From: Flavobacteriales bacterium
GTDB lineage: Bacteria > Bacteroidota > Bacteroidia > Flavobacteriales_F > PHOS-HE28
DNA length: 64,000 nucleotides
Reading direction: 5' to 3'
Assembly (NCBI GenBank): GCA_016710015.1
Contig: JADJLR010000003.1
Location: 496,001-560,000, forward strand
Part shown: one piece after another, positions 1 to 8,980 of the stretch
Numbering within the stretch: the stretch's first letter is position 1
How the letters are laid out: each line of letters begins with the position of its first letter
Position numbers and translations under genes: made by a program
The notes under the pieces: model-generated
What the model was told of the DNA's origin: nothing
Database searches by the model: none
Seen by the model: only the letters and a program-made list of their open reading frames with translations

Positions 1-1
1 G

Positions 2-772
2 GGCACAGGTAGGCTGCGCTCCTTATTGGGCACCTTGGATTTCAAGTACGGAGACTACTTGATCATCCCACGTGGGATGATCTACACGATGGAATTCGAC
101 ACGACGGATAACCGTTTGTTCATCGTCGAAAGCCACCGGCCCATTTACACGCCCAAGCACTATCGCAATTGGTTCGGCCAGTTGCTTGAGCATAGCCCTT
201 TCTGCGAGCGCGACATCCGTCGTCCGAAGAAGCTGGAGACGCATGATGAGCAAGGCGATTTCATCGTGAAAGTGAAGAAGCAAGGCATGTTGTACGACTT
301 CACCTACGCCACACACCCCTTCGATGTGGTGGGCTGGGATGGCTACAACTACCCTTATGCCTTCAGCATCCACGACTTCGAGCCGATCACCGGGCGTGTA
401 CACTTGCCGCCACCGATCCACCAGACCTTCGAAACGGATGCCTTCGTGATCTGCAGCTTCGTACCACGCCTGTACGATTACCATCCGCAGGCCATTCCCG
501 CGCCCTACAATCACAGCAACATCGATGCGGACGAAGTGCTGTACTACGTGGACGGCGACTTCATGAGCCGCAACGACATCGGACCCGGCCACATCAGCTT
601 GCACCCGGCAGGAATTCCCCACGGACCGCACCCGGGAGCCATGGAGCGCAGCATCGGCCAGAAGGAGACCAATGAACTCGCCGTGATGGTGGACACCTTC
701 AAACCTTTGATGGTGACCGAAGAGGCTTTGAAGATCGATGATGAGAAGTATTGGAAGTCTTGGCTCGAGTGA
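2..772 (+). CDS. hmgA: homogentisate 1,2-dioxygenase, 5' end outside the window
   Basis: Opens the aromatic ring of homogentisate to maleylacetoacetate with Fe(II) and O2, in tyrosine and phenylalanine breakdown; cytoplasmic. The reading frame is open from base 2, so the true start lies upstream; 256 residues are present, roughly the last two thirds of the protein. Family features seen are GDYLIIPRG near the beginning, the segment PYNHSNIDADEVLYYVDG, and SLHPAGIPHGPHPG, which carries residues expected to bind iron (His, Glu, His by family knowledge). The hppD gene follows 25 bp downstream and makes the substrate of this enzyme, so the two probably form one operon. The TTG at 26 would be a false start, because upstream codons still match the family (GTGRLRSLLG). 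Confidence 0.93.
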   Translation, partial: GTGRLRSLLGTLDFKYGDYLIIPRGMIYTMEFDTTDNRLFIVESHRPIYTPKHYRNWFGQLLEHSPFCERDIRRPKKLETHDEQGDFIVKVKKQGMLYDFTYATHPFDVVGWDGYNYPYAFSIHDFEPITGRVHLPPPIHQTFETDAFVICSFVPRLYDYHPQAIPAPYNHSNIDADEVLYYVDGDFMSRNDIGPGHISLHPAGIPHGPHPGAMERSIGQKETNELAVMVDTFKPLMVTEEALKIDDEKYWKSWLE

Positions 773-797
773 GTCGCAACTTGAAAATTGAACAGCA

Positions 798-1943
798 ATG
801 GCAACCGGACTAAAAGATGTCGACTATGGACTTGAGAAGATCATGCCCGACGCACAGGATTTTCTGCCCCTGCTGGGCACGGACTACGTAGAGCTATACG
901 TGGGTAATGCCAAGCAAAGCGCACATTACTACAAGAGCGCCTGGGGGTTCCAGAGTCTCGCCTACGCAGGCTTAGAGACCGGGGCTAAGGATCGCACGAG
1001 CTACGTGCTGGTGCAGGACAAGATCCGTTTGGTGCTGACCACACCGATGAATGAGGACAGCCCGATCAACGAGCACATCCGCAAGCATGGTGATGGTGTA
1101 AAAGTGGTGGCCCTTTGGGTGCCCGATGCCACCAAGGCATGGGAGGAAACCACCAAGCGCGGCGCGAAGAGCTTCATGGAGCCCACACGTGAAGAGGATG
1201 AGAACGGCTTCGTGGTACGCAGTGGGATCCATACCTACGGTGAAACGGTCCACATCTTCGTGGAGCGCAACGACTACAAAGGCACCTTTCTACCGGGCTA
1301 CCGGGCGTGGAAGAGCCATTACAATCCGGAGCCGGTGGGCCTGAAGTTCATCGACCACATGGTGGGCAACGTGGGCTGGGGCGAGATGAACACCTGGGTG
1401 AAATTCTACGCCGAGGTGATGGGCTTCGCGCAACTGGTGAGCTTCGACGACAAGGACATCAGCACCGACTACACCGCGCTGATGAGCAAGGTGATGAGCA
1501 ACGGCAACGGTCGCATCAAGTTCCCGATCAACGAGCCGGCCAAAGGCAAGAAGAAGAGCCAGATCGAGGAGTACATCGAATTCTACAACGGCGCCGGCGT
1601 TCAGCACATCGCCGTGGCCACCAACAACATCATCGAAACCGTTGGAGCGTTGAAGGACCGTGGCGTGGAGTTCCTCTACGTGCCACCCTCATACTACGAT
1701 GACGTACTGGACCGCGTAGGCGAGATCGACGAGGACCTTGCGGTGCTGAAGGAGCACGGCGTGCTGGTAGACCGCGACGATGAAGGCTACCTCCTGCAGC
1801 TCTTCACTAAACCGGTGCTGGACCGCCCCACGATGTTCTTCGAGATCATCCAGCGCAAGGGCGCGAAAAGTTTTGGCAAAGGCAATTTCAAGGCGCTGTT
1901 CGAGGCGATCGAGCGCGAACAGGAGAATCGCGGGACGTTGTAG
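798..1943 (+). CDS. hppD: 4-hydroxyphenylpyruvate dioxygenase
   Basis: Converts 4-hydroxyphenylpyruvate to homogentisate in the cytoplasm, the step before HmgA. The 381-residue length is normal for the family. There are two VOC-type halves. The three Fe(II) ligands of the C-terminal half are all present: His187 in FIDHMVGN, His270 in GVQHIAVAT and Glu349 in FFEIIQRKG. The start at 798 (MATGLKDVDYGLEK) gives a full-length N terminus and lies 25 bp after hmgA. Transcription probably continues from hmgA and ends at the hairpin at 1991-2016. Confidence 0.96.
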   Translation: MATGLKDVDYGLEKIMPDAQDFLPLLGTDYVELYVGNAKQSAHYYKSAWGFQSLAYAGLETGAKDRTSYVLVQDKIRLVLTTPMNEDSPINEHIRKHGDGVKVVALWVPDATKAWEETTKRGAKSFMEPTREEDENGFVVRSGIHTYGETVHIFVERNDYKGTFLPGYRAWKSHYNPEPVGLKFIDHMVGNVGWGEMNTWVKFYAEVMGFAQLVSFDDKDISTDYTALMSKVMSNGNGRIKFPINEPAKGKKKSQIEEYIEFYNGAGVQHIAVATNNIIETVGALKDRGVEFLYVPPSYYDDVLDRVGEIDEDLAVLKEHGVLVDRDDEGYLLQLFTKPVLDRPTMFFEIIQRKGAKSFGKGNFKALFEAIEREQENRGTL

Positions 1944-1990
1944 GGTTGACCGTTGTTCGTCGCAAGGAACTCTCGCGGCAAAGCGTACAC

Positions 1991-2016
1991 GAAAGCCACT
2001 CTGATGGGTGGCTTTC
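1991..2016. terminator. bidirectional hairpin between convergent genes
   Basis: A 9-bp perfect inverted repeat (GAAAGCCAC and GTGGCTTTC) with an 8-base loop lies between the ends of hppD (+) and the T9SS cargo gene (-). The 3' side is followed by CTATTCT, a weak T-rich tail. Its place between convergent genes supports a terminator for both strands. Confidence 0.6.
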
Positions 2017-2957
2017 TATTCTGCTATGAACCGCCTCGTCCAACGGAGACCAGTGCGATCCTGGAACTCATACACGTAGATGCCGGTAGGGTGCCCGGTC
2101 CAAGGTATGCTCCCACTTCCCGAAACCGAAGCGCGAAGTATGCTGCGGCCATCTACAGCATGTATGATCAGATCTCCCGATGACCGCCCGATATCGTAAC
2201 TGACCGATCCACCGGAGGCGTTGAAGAATTGAATCATGGTGCCTTTTCCCGGATCCTGAACGGACAGACCTGCGGGTAATGGGCAGTAGTGTACGGACCA
2301 AAGCACATCCACTTCGTTGCGTTTATAACACCAAAGATGTGCGCCATCGCCATAATACTGTGGTGCCTCATGCGTGATCCCAAAAGTGCTACCAACACCC
2401 TCGATGTAGTCGTGTAGTACGCCGTCGAACACATCCGTTGAGAGTTGCCAACGCCGATAATAGACCCCATCCGAGAGCTGCACACTGTCCATCGAAACGA
2501 CGACAGTGGGGGTTGGGTCCCAACCGACAAGATCCCAGTCAAAGTAGTCGTGGATGGTGTCACCGACCTCTATGCTATAGTCATAGAGGATATGCTCGGT
2601 TTGTAGCGCGTGGTCATACTGGAAGACCAGGCCGACGACGGTGTCTTCGCGCAGGCAGACTTCGGTGGTGGTCGTTCCGGGTGCCACATAGTATCCAGGT
2701 GGGCAGAAGGGTGGACCGTCATTGTCAAGGATCGGATGGTAGCCGAAGCGGGAGTATTGTTCGCCATTGATCACCGTATCCGTGGCGATGAACATAGTCA
2801 CCGCGCCGATCCATCCGCAAATAGTGGCGGATTCGTACACGGCCACATCCCAACTTGCTTCCGTACGGAGTAGTGAGCGATGGTCTTGTGATTGCCCAAG
2901 CCCATGGAGCACTGCAGTACCGACCAATGAGCATATGGATCGTATTCGCATTATCAT
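2016..2957 (-). CDS. T9SS type A sorted secreted protein, unknown function
   Basis: A 313-residue protein of unknown activity. The C-terminal 70 or so residues look like a T9SS type A sorting domain: a beta-rich stretch ending PTGIYVYEFQDRTGLRW and RRFIAE. The middle contains VGDTIHDYFDWDL, a phrase also found (GDTIHDVL, GDTVHDVL) in the cargo proteins at 56018-56959 and 56982-57872, so the three appear to be distant paralogues. The N terminus begins MIMRIRSICSLVGTAVLHG, a short and not very convincing signal peptide; the annotated start could be slightly wrong. A decayed C-terminal domain of another cargo gene ends 30 bp upstream. Likely secreted and cell-surface linked. Confidence 0.7.
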   Translation of the reverse strand: MIMRIRSICSLVGTAVLHGLGQSQDHRSLLRTEASWDVAVYESATICGWIGAVTMFIATDTVINGEQYSRFGYHPILDNDGPPFCPPGYYVAPGTTTTEVCLREDTVVGLVFQYDHALQTEHILYDYSIEVGDTIHDYFDWDLVGWDPTPTVVVSMDSVQLSDGVYYRRWQLSTDVFDGVLHDYIEGVGSTFGITHEAPQYYGDGAHLWCYKRNEVDVLWSVHYCPLPAGLSVQDPGKGTMIQFFNASGGSVSYDIGRSSGDLIIHAVDGRSILRASVSGSGSIPWTGHPTGIYVYEFQDRTGLRWTRRFIAE

Positions 2958-2986
2958 TCAATGATGAGTTCTCCACCAGTGATCCA

Positions 2987-3169
2987 CTAGCCGCCACTGG
3001 TGATGTGAATGTAGTAGATACCAGCTTCTAGCCCTTCCAATGCCAAGTTGATCGCGCTATTGCCTTGCACGCGTATCTGGTGCGCAATGCGCCCGTCCAT
3101 ACAACATGAGCTATCAGCGCAGGTACGCAACGCTCGGCGGAAGAACAAGCTGGATCATGACCCTTGTAA
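2987..3169 (-). pseudogene. remnant of a T9SS cargo C-terminal domain
   Basis: On the minus strand a frame ending at 2987-2989 reads MDGRIAHQIRVQGN and then LALEGLEAGIYYIHITSGG before the stop, a typical T9SS type A C-terminal domain end (GR..., AGIYYI). It extends about 25 codons upstream to an in-frame TGA, and a neighbouring frame (3028-3252) continues plausible coding. No signal peptide or globular domain is joined to it. I read it as the frameshifted tail of a lost secreted protein; it could also be a misassembled end of a neighbour. Confidence 0.45.
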
Positions 3170-3241
3170 TTGAGCTTCTGGAGCAGTCCGACAAGATCGA
3201 TCAAAACCAACCGACCTGAAAGCTCATCACTCTTCCATCGA

Positions 3242-3991
3242 CTACGGAACAAGCACCTTCCGAACGAGCCGGATCTCCTTCGTGCGCACCGTCACATTGT
3301 ACACGCCCGATGGGAGCCGATCCATCCGATACGGTGAACCGTCCCAGACCCTTGCTGCACACATTCGACCTGCCGCGTCGATGATGGCGAGATCCACCAC
3401 CATCGGTTCAGAAAGCGAAAGCACTGCGCCACCCGACCCTTGGGAGACCTGAAGTAGCTCCTGACCTTGGGCCTCCTCTATCCCAGTGCTCAGGCAGTCG
3501 TTCACCAATTGTTCAAAAGCATCTATGCTCATTTCCTCTTGGGTGGGCTTGGTAATGCGTCCGGAGACAGCGCCATTCGCATAGTCCAACGAATACACGC
3601 CGCACACCGATAGCTGGTAGTCGCTTGGGGCCTCCAGCTCGGTTCCGCAGATCACATTGCCGGAAAGGTCGCTGTGCTGAATGGCCCACAGCACCGTATC
3701 CCCCGCCACCCAGCCGGTCACATACTGCCGACAAAGAGCACCGCAATCCCCCCAAACACGGATCACCTCCTCGTGCTGCACTTCACCAAAGTAGGAGCGC
3801 ACGATGCGGACATCAACGCCGTACGCCTCTTCACCCACGACGACCGCCATGACCACAGCATCGGGCAACCACCATTCCGGCTGCGGATAGGGCGGAGCCA
3901 GTGTGCTACAGAACGTATCCGGACCGAAACAGGAACAGGCATGTACCACATGCACGGCAAGGATGGAGGAGAGCAGGATCGTTTTTCGCAT
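3242..3991 (-). CDS. secreted T9SS cargo with a TIMP/NTR-like CxC N terminus
   Basis: A 249-residue protein of unknown function. The start at 3991 is chosen because it gives a signal peptide (MRKTILLSSILAVHVVHA) followed directly by CSCFGPDTFC; the longer frame from 4093 adds a tail with no signal. The mature protein would begin with Cys-x-Cys, then PDAVVMAVVVGEE and further cysteines (GDCGALC, NVICG, LSVCGVY), a layout resembling netrin/TIMP-type domains (inference from pattern only). The last 70 or so residues form a T9SS type A domain ending LPSGVYNVTVRTKEIRLVRK. Likely exported and surface anchored. It is divergent from the lipoprotein gene at 4141. Confidence 0.65.
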   Translation of the reverse strand: MRKTILLSSILAVHVVHACSCFGPDTFCSTLAPPYPQPEWWLPDAVVMAVVVGEEAYGVDVRIVRSYFGEVQHEEVIRVWGDCGALCRQYVTGWVAGDTVLWAIQHSDLSGNVICGTELEAPSDYQLSVCGVYSLDYANGAVSGRITKPTQEEMSIDAFEQLVNDCLSTGIEEAQGQELLQVSQGSGGAVLSLSEPMVVDLAIIDAAGRMCAARVWDGSPYRMDRLPSGVYNVTVRTKEIRLVRKVLVP

Positions 3992-4127
3992 GGTTTCACC
4001 TTTCCATGAAGATAGGGTACCGGCCAAATTCGCTGCCTCGGGTGTGCTGTAAGGTTCGCCAAGATCGATCCGAAGTGCTTGTTGCTGTGACAAACCCGCG
4101 AGAAGCGTTCACCACTGCACTATGCCT

Positions 4128-4135
4128 TACTTTTG
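4128..4135 (+). promoter_or_regulatory. candidate -7 box for the lipoprotein gene
   Basis: TACTTTTG matches the Bacteroidota -7 consensus TAnnTTTG and is identical to the boxes in front of both tRNA genes here. It ends 5 bases before the ATG at 4141, so the mRNA would be nearly leaderless. No clear -33 TTTG is seen. Confidence 0.35.
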
Positions 4136-4140
4136 CTTGG

Positions 4141-4554
4141 ATGAGAACGGCCTTGTACCGCACTGGAAACCTCGTGATCACCGGCTTGTTCATTGGCGTG
4201 GTGCTGCACGGATGCGTACGCGACGACGCGAAGCCCTCGGTCAATCCATCCATCGAGTTCCTGACCTCCGATGGATACACGTATGCGAGCGACACGGTAC
4301 CCCTTTCTGACACCTTACGTGTCGGAGTGGTGATCCACAAGGGCGATGACCAGCTTCGAAATTTCAAGGTTACAGCCACCTACGATGGTGGAGCCCCCTT
4401 GACCACCGACAGTCTGCCGGTAGGTACAGAAACCTACGAGTTCGACAAAACCATCATCACACGGGCCGAAGCGGGCACGGAGAGGTGGTCCTTCGCGGTG
4501 CAGGAGAACGATGGCGACATCATCCGCCGCTCATTGACCTTCACCGTGCAATAG
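4141..4554 (+). CDS. predicted lipoprotein, unknown function
   Basis: A 137-residue protein. The start at 4141 gives a lipoprotein signal peptide (MRTALYRTGNLVITGLFIGVVLHGC) with the lipobox LHGC; upstream codons of the longer frame are not credible. The mature part (VRDDAKPSVNPSIEFLTSDG, then beta-rich segments ending RRSLTFTVQ) looks like a single Ig-like beta sandwich. I do not recognise the family. It precedes aspS by 67 bp on the same strand but is probably functionally unrelated. Confidence 0.7.
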   Translation: MRTALYRTGNLVITGLFIGVVLHGCVRDDAKPSVNPSIEFLTSDGYTYASDTVPLSDTLRVGVVIHKGDDQLRNFKVTATYDGGAPLTTDSLPVGTETYEFDKTIITRAEAGTERWSFAVQENDGDIIRRSLTFTVQ

Positions 4555-4621
4555 CCGCGTTCAGGTAATTTCGCACTCCGCAAACCTGCTGCACGTTGCA
4601 GTGGCGATGTATCATTCACGC

Positions 4622-6367
4622 ATGTACCGCACCCATACCTGTGGCGAACTCCGCCTCCCCGATGCTGGCAAGACCGTGACCTTGGCCGGTTGGGTCCAAC
4701 GAACCCGCGACCTCGGTGGCATGAGCTTCGTCGACCTACGCGATCGCTTCGGCATTACACAGCTCAGTTTCAATACAGAACGAGACAAGTCATTGAGCGA
4801 CCAAGCCAATGCACTGGGTCGTGAATTCGTTGTGCAGGCGACTGGAGTGTTGAAGGAGCGCGAAAGCAAGAACAAGAACATTCCCACCGGCGAGATCGAA
4901 CTGATCGTCACCGAGCTAAAGGTCTTGAACGGAGCGAAGACACCTCCGTTCACCATCGAAGAAGAGACGGACGGCGGCGATGAACTGCGGATGAAGTACC
5001 GCTATTTGGACCTCCGCCGAGCCAATGTGCGCGGGAACATGGAGCTCCGCCACCGCATGGCCATCGAGGTAAGGAATTACTTGAGCGACCAACAGTTCCT
5101 GGAGGTGGAGACCCCGGTATTGATCAAAAGCACACCGGAAGGCGCTCGTGATTTCGTGGTGCCCAGCCGCATGAACCAAGGTGAGTTCTATGCGCTGCCC
5201 CAAAGCCCGCAGACCTTCAAGCAACTGCTGATGGTGGCCGGTATGGACCGCTATTTCCAGATCGTGAAATGCTTTCGCGATGAGGACCTTCGTGCTGATC
5301 GGCAACCGGAGTTCACACAGATCGATTGTGAGATGGCCTTCGTGGAACGGGAAGATATCCTGAACACGTTCGAGGGCTTGGCAAAGCATTTGTTCAAATC
5401 GATCCTGGGCAAGGACTTCAACGCGAATTTCCCGCGCATGAGCTATGAGGATGCCATGCGGATGTATGGATGCGATAAGCCCGATCTACGCTTCGACATG
5501 CGTTTCCACGAACTGAACGACTTGGTGCAGGGTGTCGGCTTCAAGGTCTTCGACGATGCTGAACTGGTCGTCGGTATCAAAGTTGAGGGCTGTGCGAACT
5601 GGAGCCGCAAGCAGACTGATGCGCTGATCGATTTCGTGAAGCGGCCACAGATCGGTGCCACGGGGATCGTATTCCTGAAATGGACGGAAGAAGGATTGAA
5701 GAGCACTGTGGACAAGTTCTATTCGCAGGAACACTTACAGAAATGGGCCGAACATTTCGGCATGCAACAGGGCGATCTATTGTGCATCATGGCCGGTGGT
5801 ACGGACAAGACCCGCAAGCAGCTGAACGAGCTTCGGCTGCACATCGCTGAAACCTTGGGCCTACGCGATCCGAACGTTTTCAAACCCTTGTGGGTGGTCG
5901 ACTTTCCGTTGCTGGAAAAGGATGAGGAAAGCGGTCGCTGGCATGCGATGCACCATCCGTTCACCTCGCCCATACCGGAGCACACACACCTGTTGGAAAG
6001 CGACCCCGGTGCAGTAAAAGCCAACGCCTATGACCTGGTGATCAACGGCACGGAGATCGGTGGTGGCAGCATACGCATCCACGATCGGAGCATGCAAGAG
6101 GCGATGTTCCGCGTGCTCGGTTTCACCGATGAGGATGCCCGTTACAAATTCGGGTTCCTGCTGGATGCCTTCGAGTACGGTGCACCTCCGCATGGTGGTG
6201 CGGCCTTCGGCTTCGATCGGTGGGTGAGCTTGTTCGGTGGTCGCACGGACATCCGCGAATTCATTGCCTTTCCAAAGAACAATGCCGGTCGGGATACGAT
6301 GATCGATGCACCGAGCCGGATCGACGATGTGCAGTTGAAGGAATTGGGGATCGCGGTGAAGGGCTGA
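4622..6367 (+). CDS. aspS: aspartate--tRNA ligase
   Basis: Charges tRNA-Asp with aspartate in the cytoplasm; class II synthetase. The 581 residues fit the bacterial type with the GAD insertion domain. Visible parts: an N-terminal OB anticodon-binding domain (LAGWVQRTRDLGGMSFVDLRD), class II motif 2 near residues 218-240 (FRDEDLRADRQPEFTQID), a mid-protein GAD-like insert, and motif 3 near the C terminus (GFDRWVSLFGG). I chose the ATG at 4622 (MYRTHTCGELR) because this is where family similarity begins; an in-frame GTG at 4601 would add seven unlikely residues. It is convergent with the M48 peptidase gene, four bases apart. Confidence 0.97.
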   Translation: MYRTHTCGELRLPDAGKTVTLAGWVQRTRDLGGMSFVDLRDRFGITQLSFNTERDKSLSDQANALGREFVVQATGVLKERESKNKNIPTGEIELIVTELKVLNGAKTPPFTIEEETDGGDELRMKYRYLDLRRANVRGNMELRHRMAIEVRNYLSDQQFLEVETPVLIKSTPEGARDFVVPSRMNQGEFYALPQSPQTFKQLLMVAGMDRYFQIVKCFRDEDLRADRQPEFTQIDCEMAFVEREDILNTFEGLAKHLFKSILGKDFNANFPRMSYEDAMRMYGCDKPDLRFDMRFHELNDLVQGVGFKVFDDAELVVGIKVEGCANWSRKQTDALIDFVKRPQIGATGIVFLKWTEEGLKSTVDKFYSQEHLQKWAEHFGMQQGDLLCIMAGGTDKTRKQLNELRLHIAETLGLRDPNVFKPLWVVDFPLLEKDEESGRWHAMHHPFTSPIPEHTHLLESDPGAVKANAYDLVINGTEIGGGSIRIHDRSMQEAMFRVLGFTDEDARYKFGFLLDAFEYGAPPHGGAAFGFDRWVSLFGGRTDIREFIAFPKNNAGRDTMIDAPSRIDDVQLKELGIAVKG

Positions 6368-6371
6368 TCGT

Positions 6372-7466
6372 CTACTTCGCCTTCAACGAATCAAAGAGTC
6401 GTTCCAGTTCCGGGTCGGTACTGAATGGACCGGAATTCTTGGTGGTATTTGCCTGTGCCTTGGCGATCCGGTCCTCGGTGAGTGGGTGGCTGCTCAGGAA
6501 ACTCAAGGCCCCTGGCACTTCATCCGTCTCAGCCTCCAACAGTTCCAGCAACTGCACCATGCCTTGTGGGTCCACCCCGGCAGCGGCCATCCGCTCCATG
6601 CCATGTTGGTCCGCATCCGTTTCCAAGTTGCGCGAATAGGACATGTTCCGAATGTTGTCCGCGTTCTCGACAAGCACGGCTACCACAGCATTCACATCAC
6701 CCAGCAGCATGGACAGGGACAAGTAACCGGCCATTTGGCGCACCATCATGCGCATGCTGTGGCGTTCATCCACGTGCGTGGCTTCGTGGGCCAATAGCGC
6801 AGCCAATTGCTCATGGTGTTCCATGCCATTCACAATGCCGCTGAACACCACGATATCTCCGCCTGGCATGGCGAAGGCATTGACCTGATCACTATGAACG
6901 AAATGGAAGCGCAGGTCGAATTTATCGGTCAGTTCCAATTCATCACCAAAGCGTTGTAGCACCACGCTACGTGCGCTGTCCTCGTCCAAACCGAGCATCA
7001 CACTGCCGAACGAGGCGTTTCCGATCTGCCGATCCACTTCCAACGGAAGCAACAAGGCCATGCGTTCGGCGGTGAATGGCAATACCCAGAAGTACCCCGC
7101 GACGATCAAAACAATTAGGCCTAGGAGGAAGAAGAACGGCCCTTTGCGCGCAAGGGAAAGAACGCGGTCGTAAACACCACGACGACCTGCGTACTGCATG
7201 TGTTTGACGAAGGTGGCGATGAACAGCTTGTCGCGCGAGATGATCACGCGGCGCGGATACTCACCGAAGGTGATTCGAAGTGTACTGACCGTGCGCTCCC
7301 ATTCCATACCACCATGTTCCAACGGCCAGAAGAAGCGATCCCCATTCGTACCGTTGCTGCCGGACACTTCCACCTCCAACGCATCCGGTTCGCGCAAGCG
7401 CACGAACGCCTCTTTGGGCTTGCTCGTGAGCCCATCATAGAAATGCGCAGGGTATGCTGTGCTCAC
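6372..7466 (-). CDS. M48 family membrane-linked metallopeptidase
   Basis: A 364-residue zinc protease. The motif LAHEATHVDERH gives His227, Glu228 and His231, and Glu282 in NLETDADQHG is the expected third zinc ligand. A single hydrophobic segment near residues 109-127 probably anchors it in the inner membrane with the protease domain outside the cytoplasm (inference). The N-terminal 100 residues look like a soluble beta-rich domain. Its start overlaps the stop of the YjgN-like gene by four bases (TCAT on the plus strand), so the two are translationally coupled. Substrate unknown; BepA-like envelope quality control is possible but not shown. Confidence 0.88.
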   Translation of the reverse strand: MSTAYPAHFYDGLTSKPKEAFVRLREPDALEVEVSGSNGTNGDRFFWPLEHGGMEWERTVSTLRITFGEYPRRVIISRDKLFIATFVKHMQYAGRRGVYDRVLSLARKGPFFFLLGLIVLIVAGYFWVLPFTAERMALLLPLEVDRQIGNASFGSVMLGLDEDSARSVVLQRFGDELELTDKFDLRFHFVHSDQVNAFAMPGGDIVVFSGIVNGMEHHEQLAALLAHEATHVDERHSMRMMVRQMAGYLSLSMLLGDVNAVVAVLVENADNIRNMSYSRNLETDADQHGMERMAAAGVDPQGMVQLLELLEAETDEVPGALSFLSSHPLTEDRIAKAQANTTKNSGPFSTDPELERLFDSLKAK

Positions 7467-8425
7467 AGGAAGATGCCGATGTCCATGATGTCACCGAGTT
7501 CATCCGCTGTGGCATTCTTGTGCTCCTGCTCGGTCTGCACCACGGCATCAAGGTCCGCGTCGCCCACCATCTCCACGTTGGTCATCACGTACCTCATCAT
7601 CCGTACTTGGGCCCAAGCAAAGCCGATGCCCAAGGTGAAGATCACCAACAGGAGATTCCCAACGATCAGCCCAAAGAAACCACCGCCGGTGGCCGTGCTT
7701 CTGAACTGGAGGCGACGTCCCTCGGAAAAGTTCCAGGACAGGTTGTTCACGTAGTAATTGAAGATGTCCCTCTGCCACCAGAACCCATAGATACCTAGTG
7801 TGAACAGGGTGAGGAAATAACCCTTCAGGTTCAATAGGAAGAATTCCGTTCCATCCCCCTTGTACTGAAAGCTGGAATTGCCGTAACGCACATGGCCCAA
7901 GACGTAGTTGCGCAAGTTCATTTGGAACCAAGCACCGTAGATGCCGAACGTGACCAGGGTGAGCAACCCGTCGCGGATGCAAATGGAATAGAGCTCCTTC
8001 AACTCGCCACGGTATCCGAAGTGGATGCCCCGCCAGCTGCTTCGGCCCATGCGGTAACGATAGCTACCGTGGATGATCAGCGGTGTGATCGCTATGATGG
8101 CCCCAAAGAACAAGGCATACCCCAACACGACGGCCCAGACCTCCTTCACCCGCAACAGTCCGAAGAAAACTGCATAGACCAGTGCGATCAAACCGACGGC
8201 TTTGATGAAGCCGATGAACATTTCCCTGCCAGTCCCGTGGAAATGGAACGGGTGAGCATCCAGTTCCGTGTGCTCGTAATAGTACTGTAATCGTCGCGCT
8301 TTGGCCCACGGATAATAGATCCCAAGGGTGATCAAGGTGAGCAGCCAATTCACGATTAGGACGGCGAACAGGTCAGCACCTTGGCCGGTGAATGACAGGC
8401 GTTTGCGGGGGGTAAGCAACTCCAT
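7463..8425 (-). CDS. YjgN/DUF898 family membrane protein
   Basis: A 320-residue polytopic membrane protein. The repeated signature LTLITLGIYYPWAKARRLQYY, LVTFGIYGAWFQMNL and LFTLGIYGFWWQRDI is typical of the DUF898/YjgN family, whose function is unknown. The start at 8425 (MELLTPRKRLSFTGQGADLF) is chosen because the family begins there; the frame continues to 9007 but that part is antisense to guaD. It overlaps the M48 peptidase by four bases and the pair probably forms an operon. A DUF898 protein beside an M48 peptidase suggests a joint envelope role (inference). Confidence 0.87.
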   Translation of the reverse strand: MELLTPRKRLSFTGQGADLFAVLIVNWLLTLITLGIYYPWAKARRLQYYYEHTELDAHPFHFHGTGREMFIGFIKAVGLIALVYAVFFGLLRVKEVWAVVLGYALFFGAIIAITPLIIHGSYRYRMGRSSWRGIHFGYRGELKELYSICIRDGLLTLVTFGIYGAWFQMNLRNYVLGHVRYGNSSFQYKGDGTEFFLLNLKGYFLTLFTLGIYGFWWQRDIFNYYVNNLSWNFSEGRRLQFRSTATGGGFFGLIVGNLLLVIFTLGIGFAWAQVRMMRYVMTNVEMVGDADLDAVVQTEQEHKNATADELGDIMDIGIFL

Positions 8426-8503
8426 GGAAGATGGTTTGGTGAACCAATATAGAAGTCCCGTGCAGAACTCCACCAAATGCGGAAGCTGCAATACCTTGGC
8501 CGC

Positions 8504-8980
8504 ATGGAGCATGATGATATCCGATTCATGGGAGAGGCTATCCAGCTTGCTCGCCTTGGTATGGACCGTGGCGATGGCGGCCCCTTCGGCTGTGTGATCG
8601 TGAAGGATGGCAAGGTCGTTGGCCGAGGGAATAACCGGGTAACGAGTACAAATGACCCGACCGCGCACGCTGAAGTAGTCGCCATTCGTGAGGCCTGCAA
8701 CTCGCTCAGTGATTTCCAACTGGAGGGATGCGTGTTGTACACCAGTTGCGAGCCCTGCCCCATGTGCTTGGGCGCGATCTACTGGGCACGACCGGATCGC
8801 ATCGTGTTCGCTTGTACCCGTGAAGATGCCGCCGATGCCGGCTTCGACGACCAATTGATCTACGACGAATTGACTTTGCCCTTTACCGAGCGGAAGATCC
8901 CTACGGAACACCTCTTGCGCGATGAGGCACAGGTGGTCTTCGAAGCGTGGAAGGGCAAACAGGATAAGGTGCGGTACTGA
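8504..8980 (+). CDS. guaD: guanine deaminase, cytidine-deaminase-like type
   Basis: Deaminates guanine to xanthine in purine salvage or breakdown; cytoplasmic, zinc dependent. The 158-residue length from the ATG at 8504 matches the small bacterial GuaD type. The active site is complete: His55-Ala-Glu57 in DPTAHAEV and Cys85/Cys88 in SCEPCPMCLG. The phrases AIYWARPDRI and AGFDDQLIYDEL and the aromatic C terminus (DKVRY) are closer to GuaD than to TadA or cytidine deaminase. It is divergent from the YjgN gene. Confidence 0.88.
   Translation: MEHDDIRFMGEAIQLARLGMDRGDGGPFGCVIVKDGKVVGRGNNRVTSTNDPTAHAEVVAIREACNSLSDFQLEGCVLYTSCEPCPMCLGAIYWARPDRIVFACTREDAADAGFDDQLIYDELTLPFTERKIPTEHLLRDEAQVVFEAWKGKQDKVRY

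Noticed and set aside
4601..4621. GTG start for aspS at 4601
   Set aside because: It would add MAMYHSR, which has no family support; the ATG at 4622 starts the conserved N terminus.
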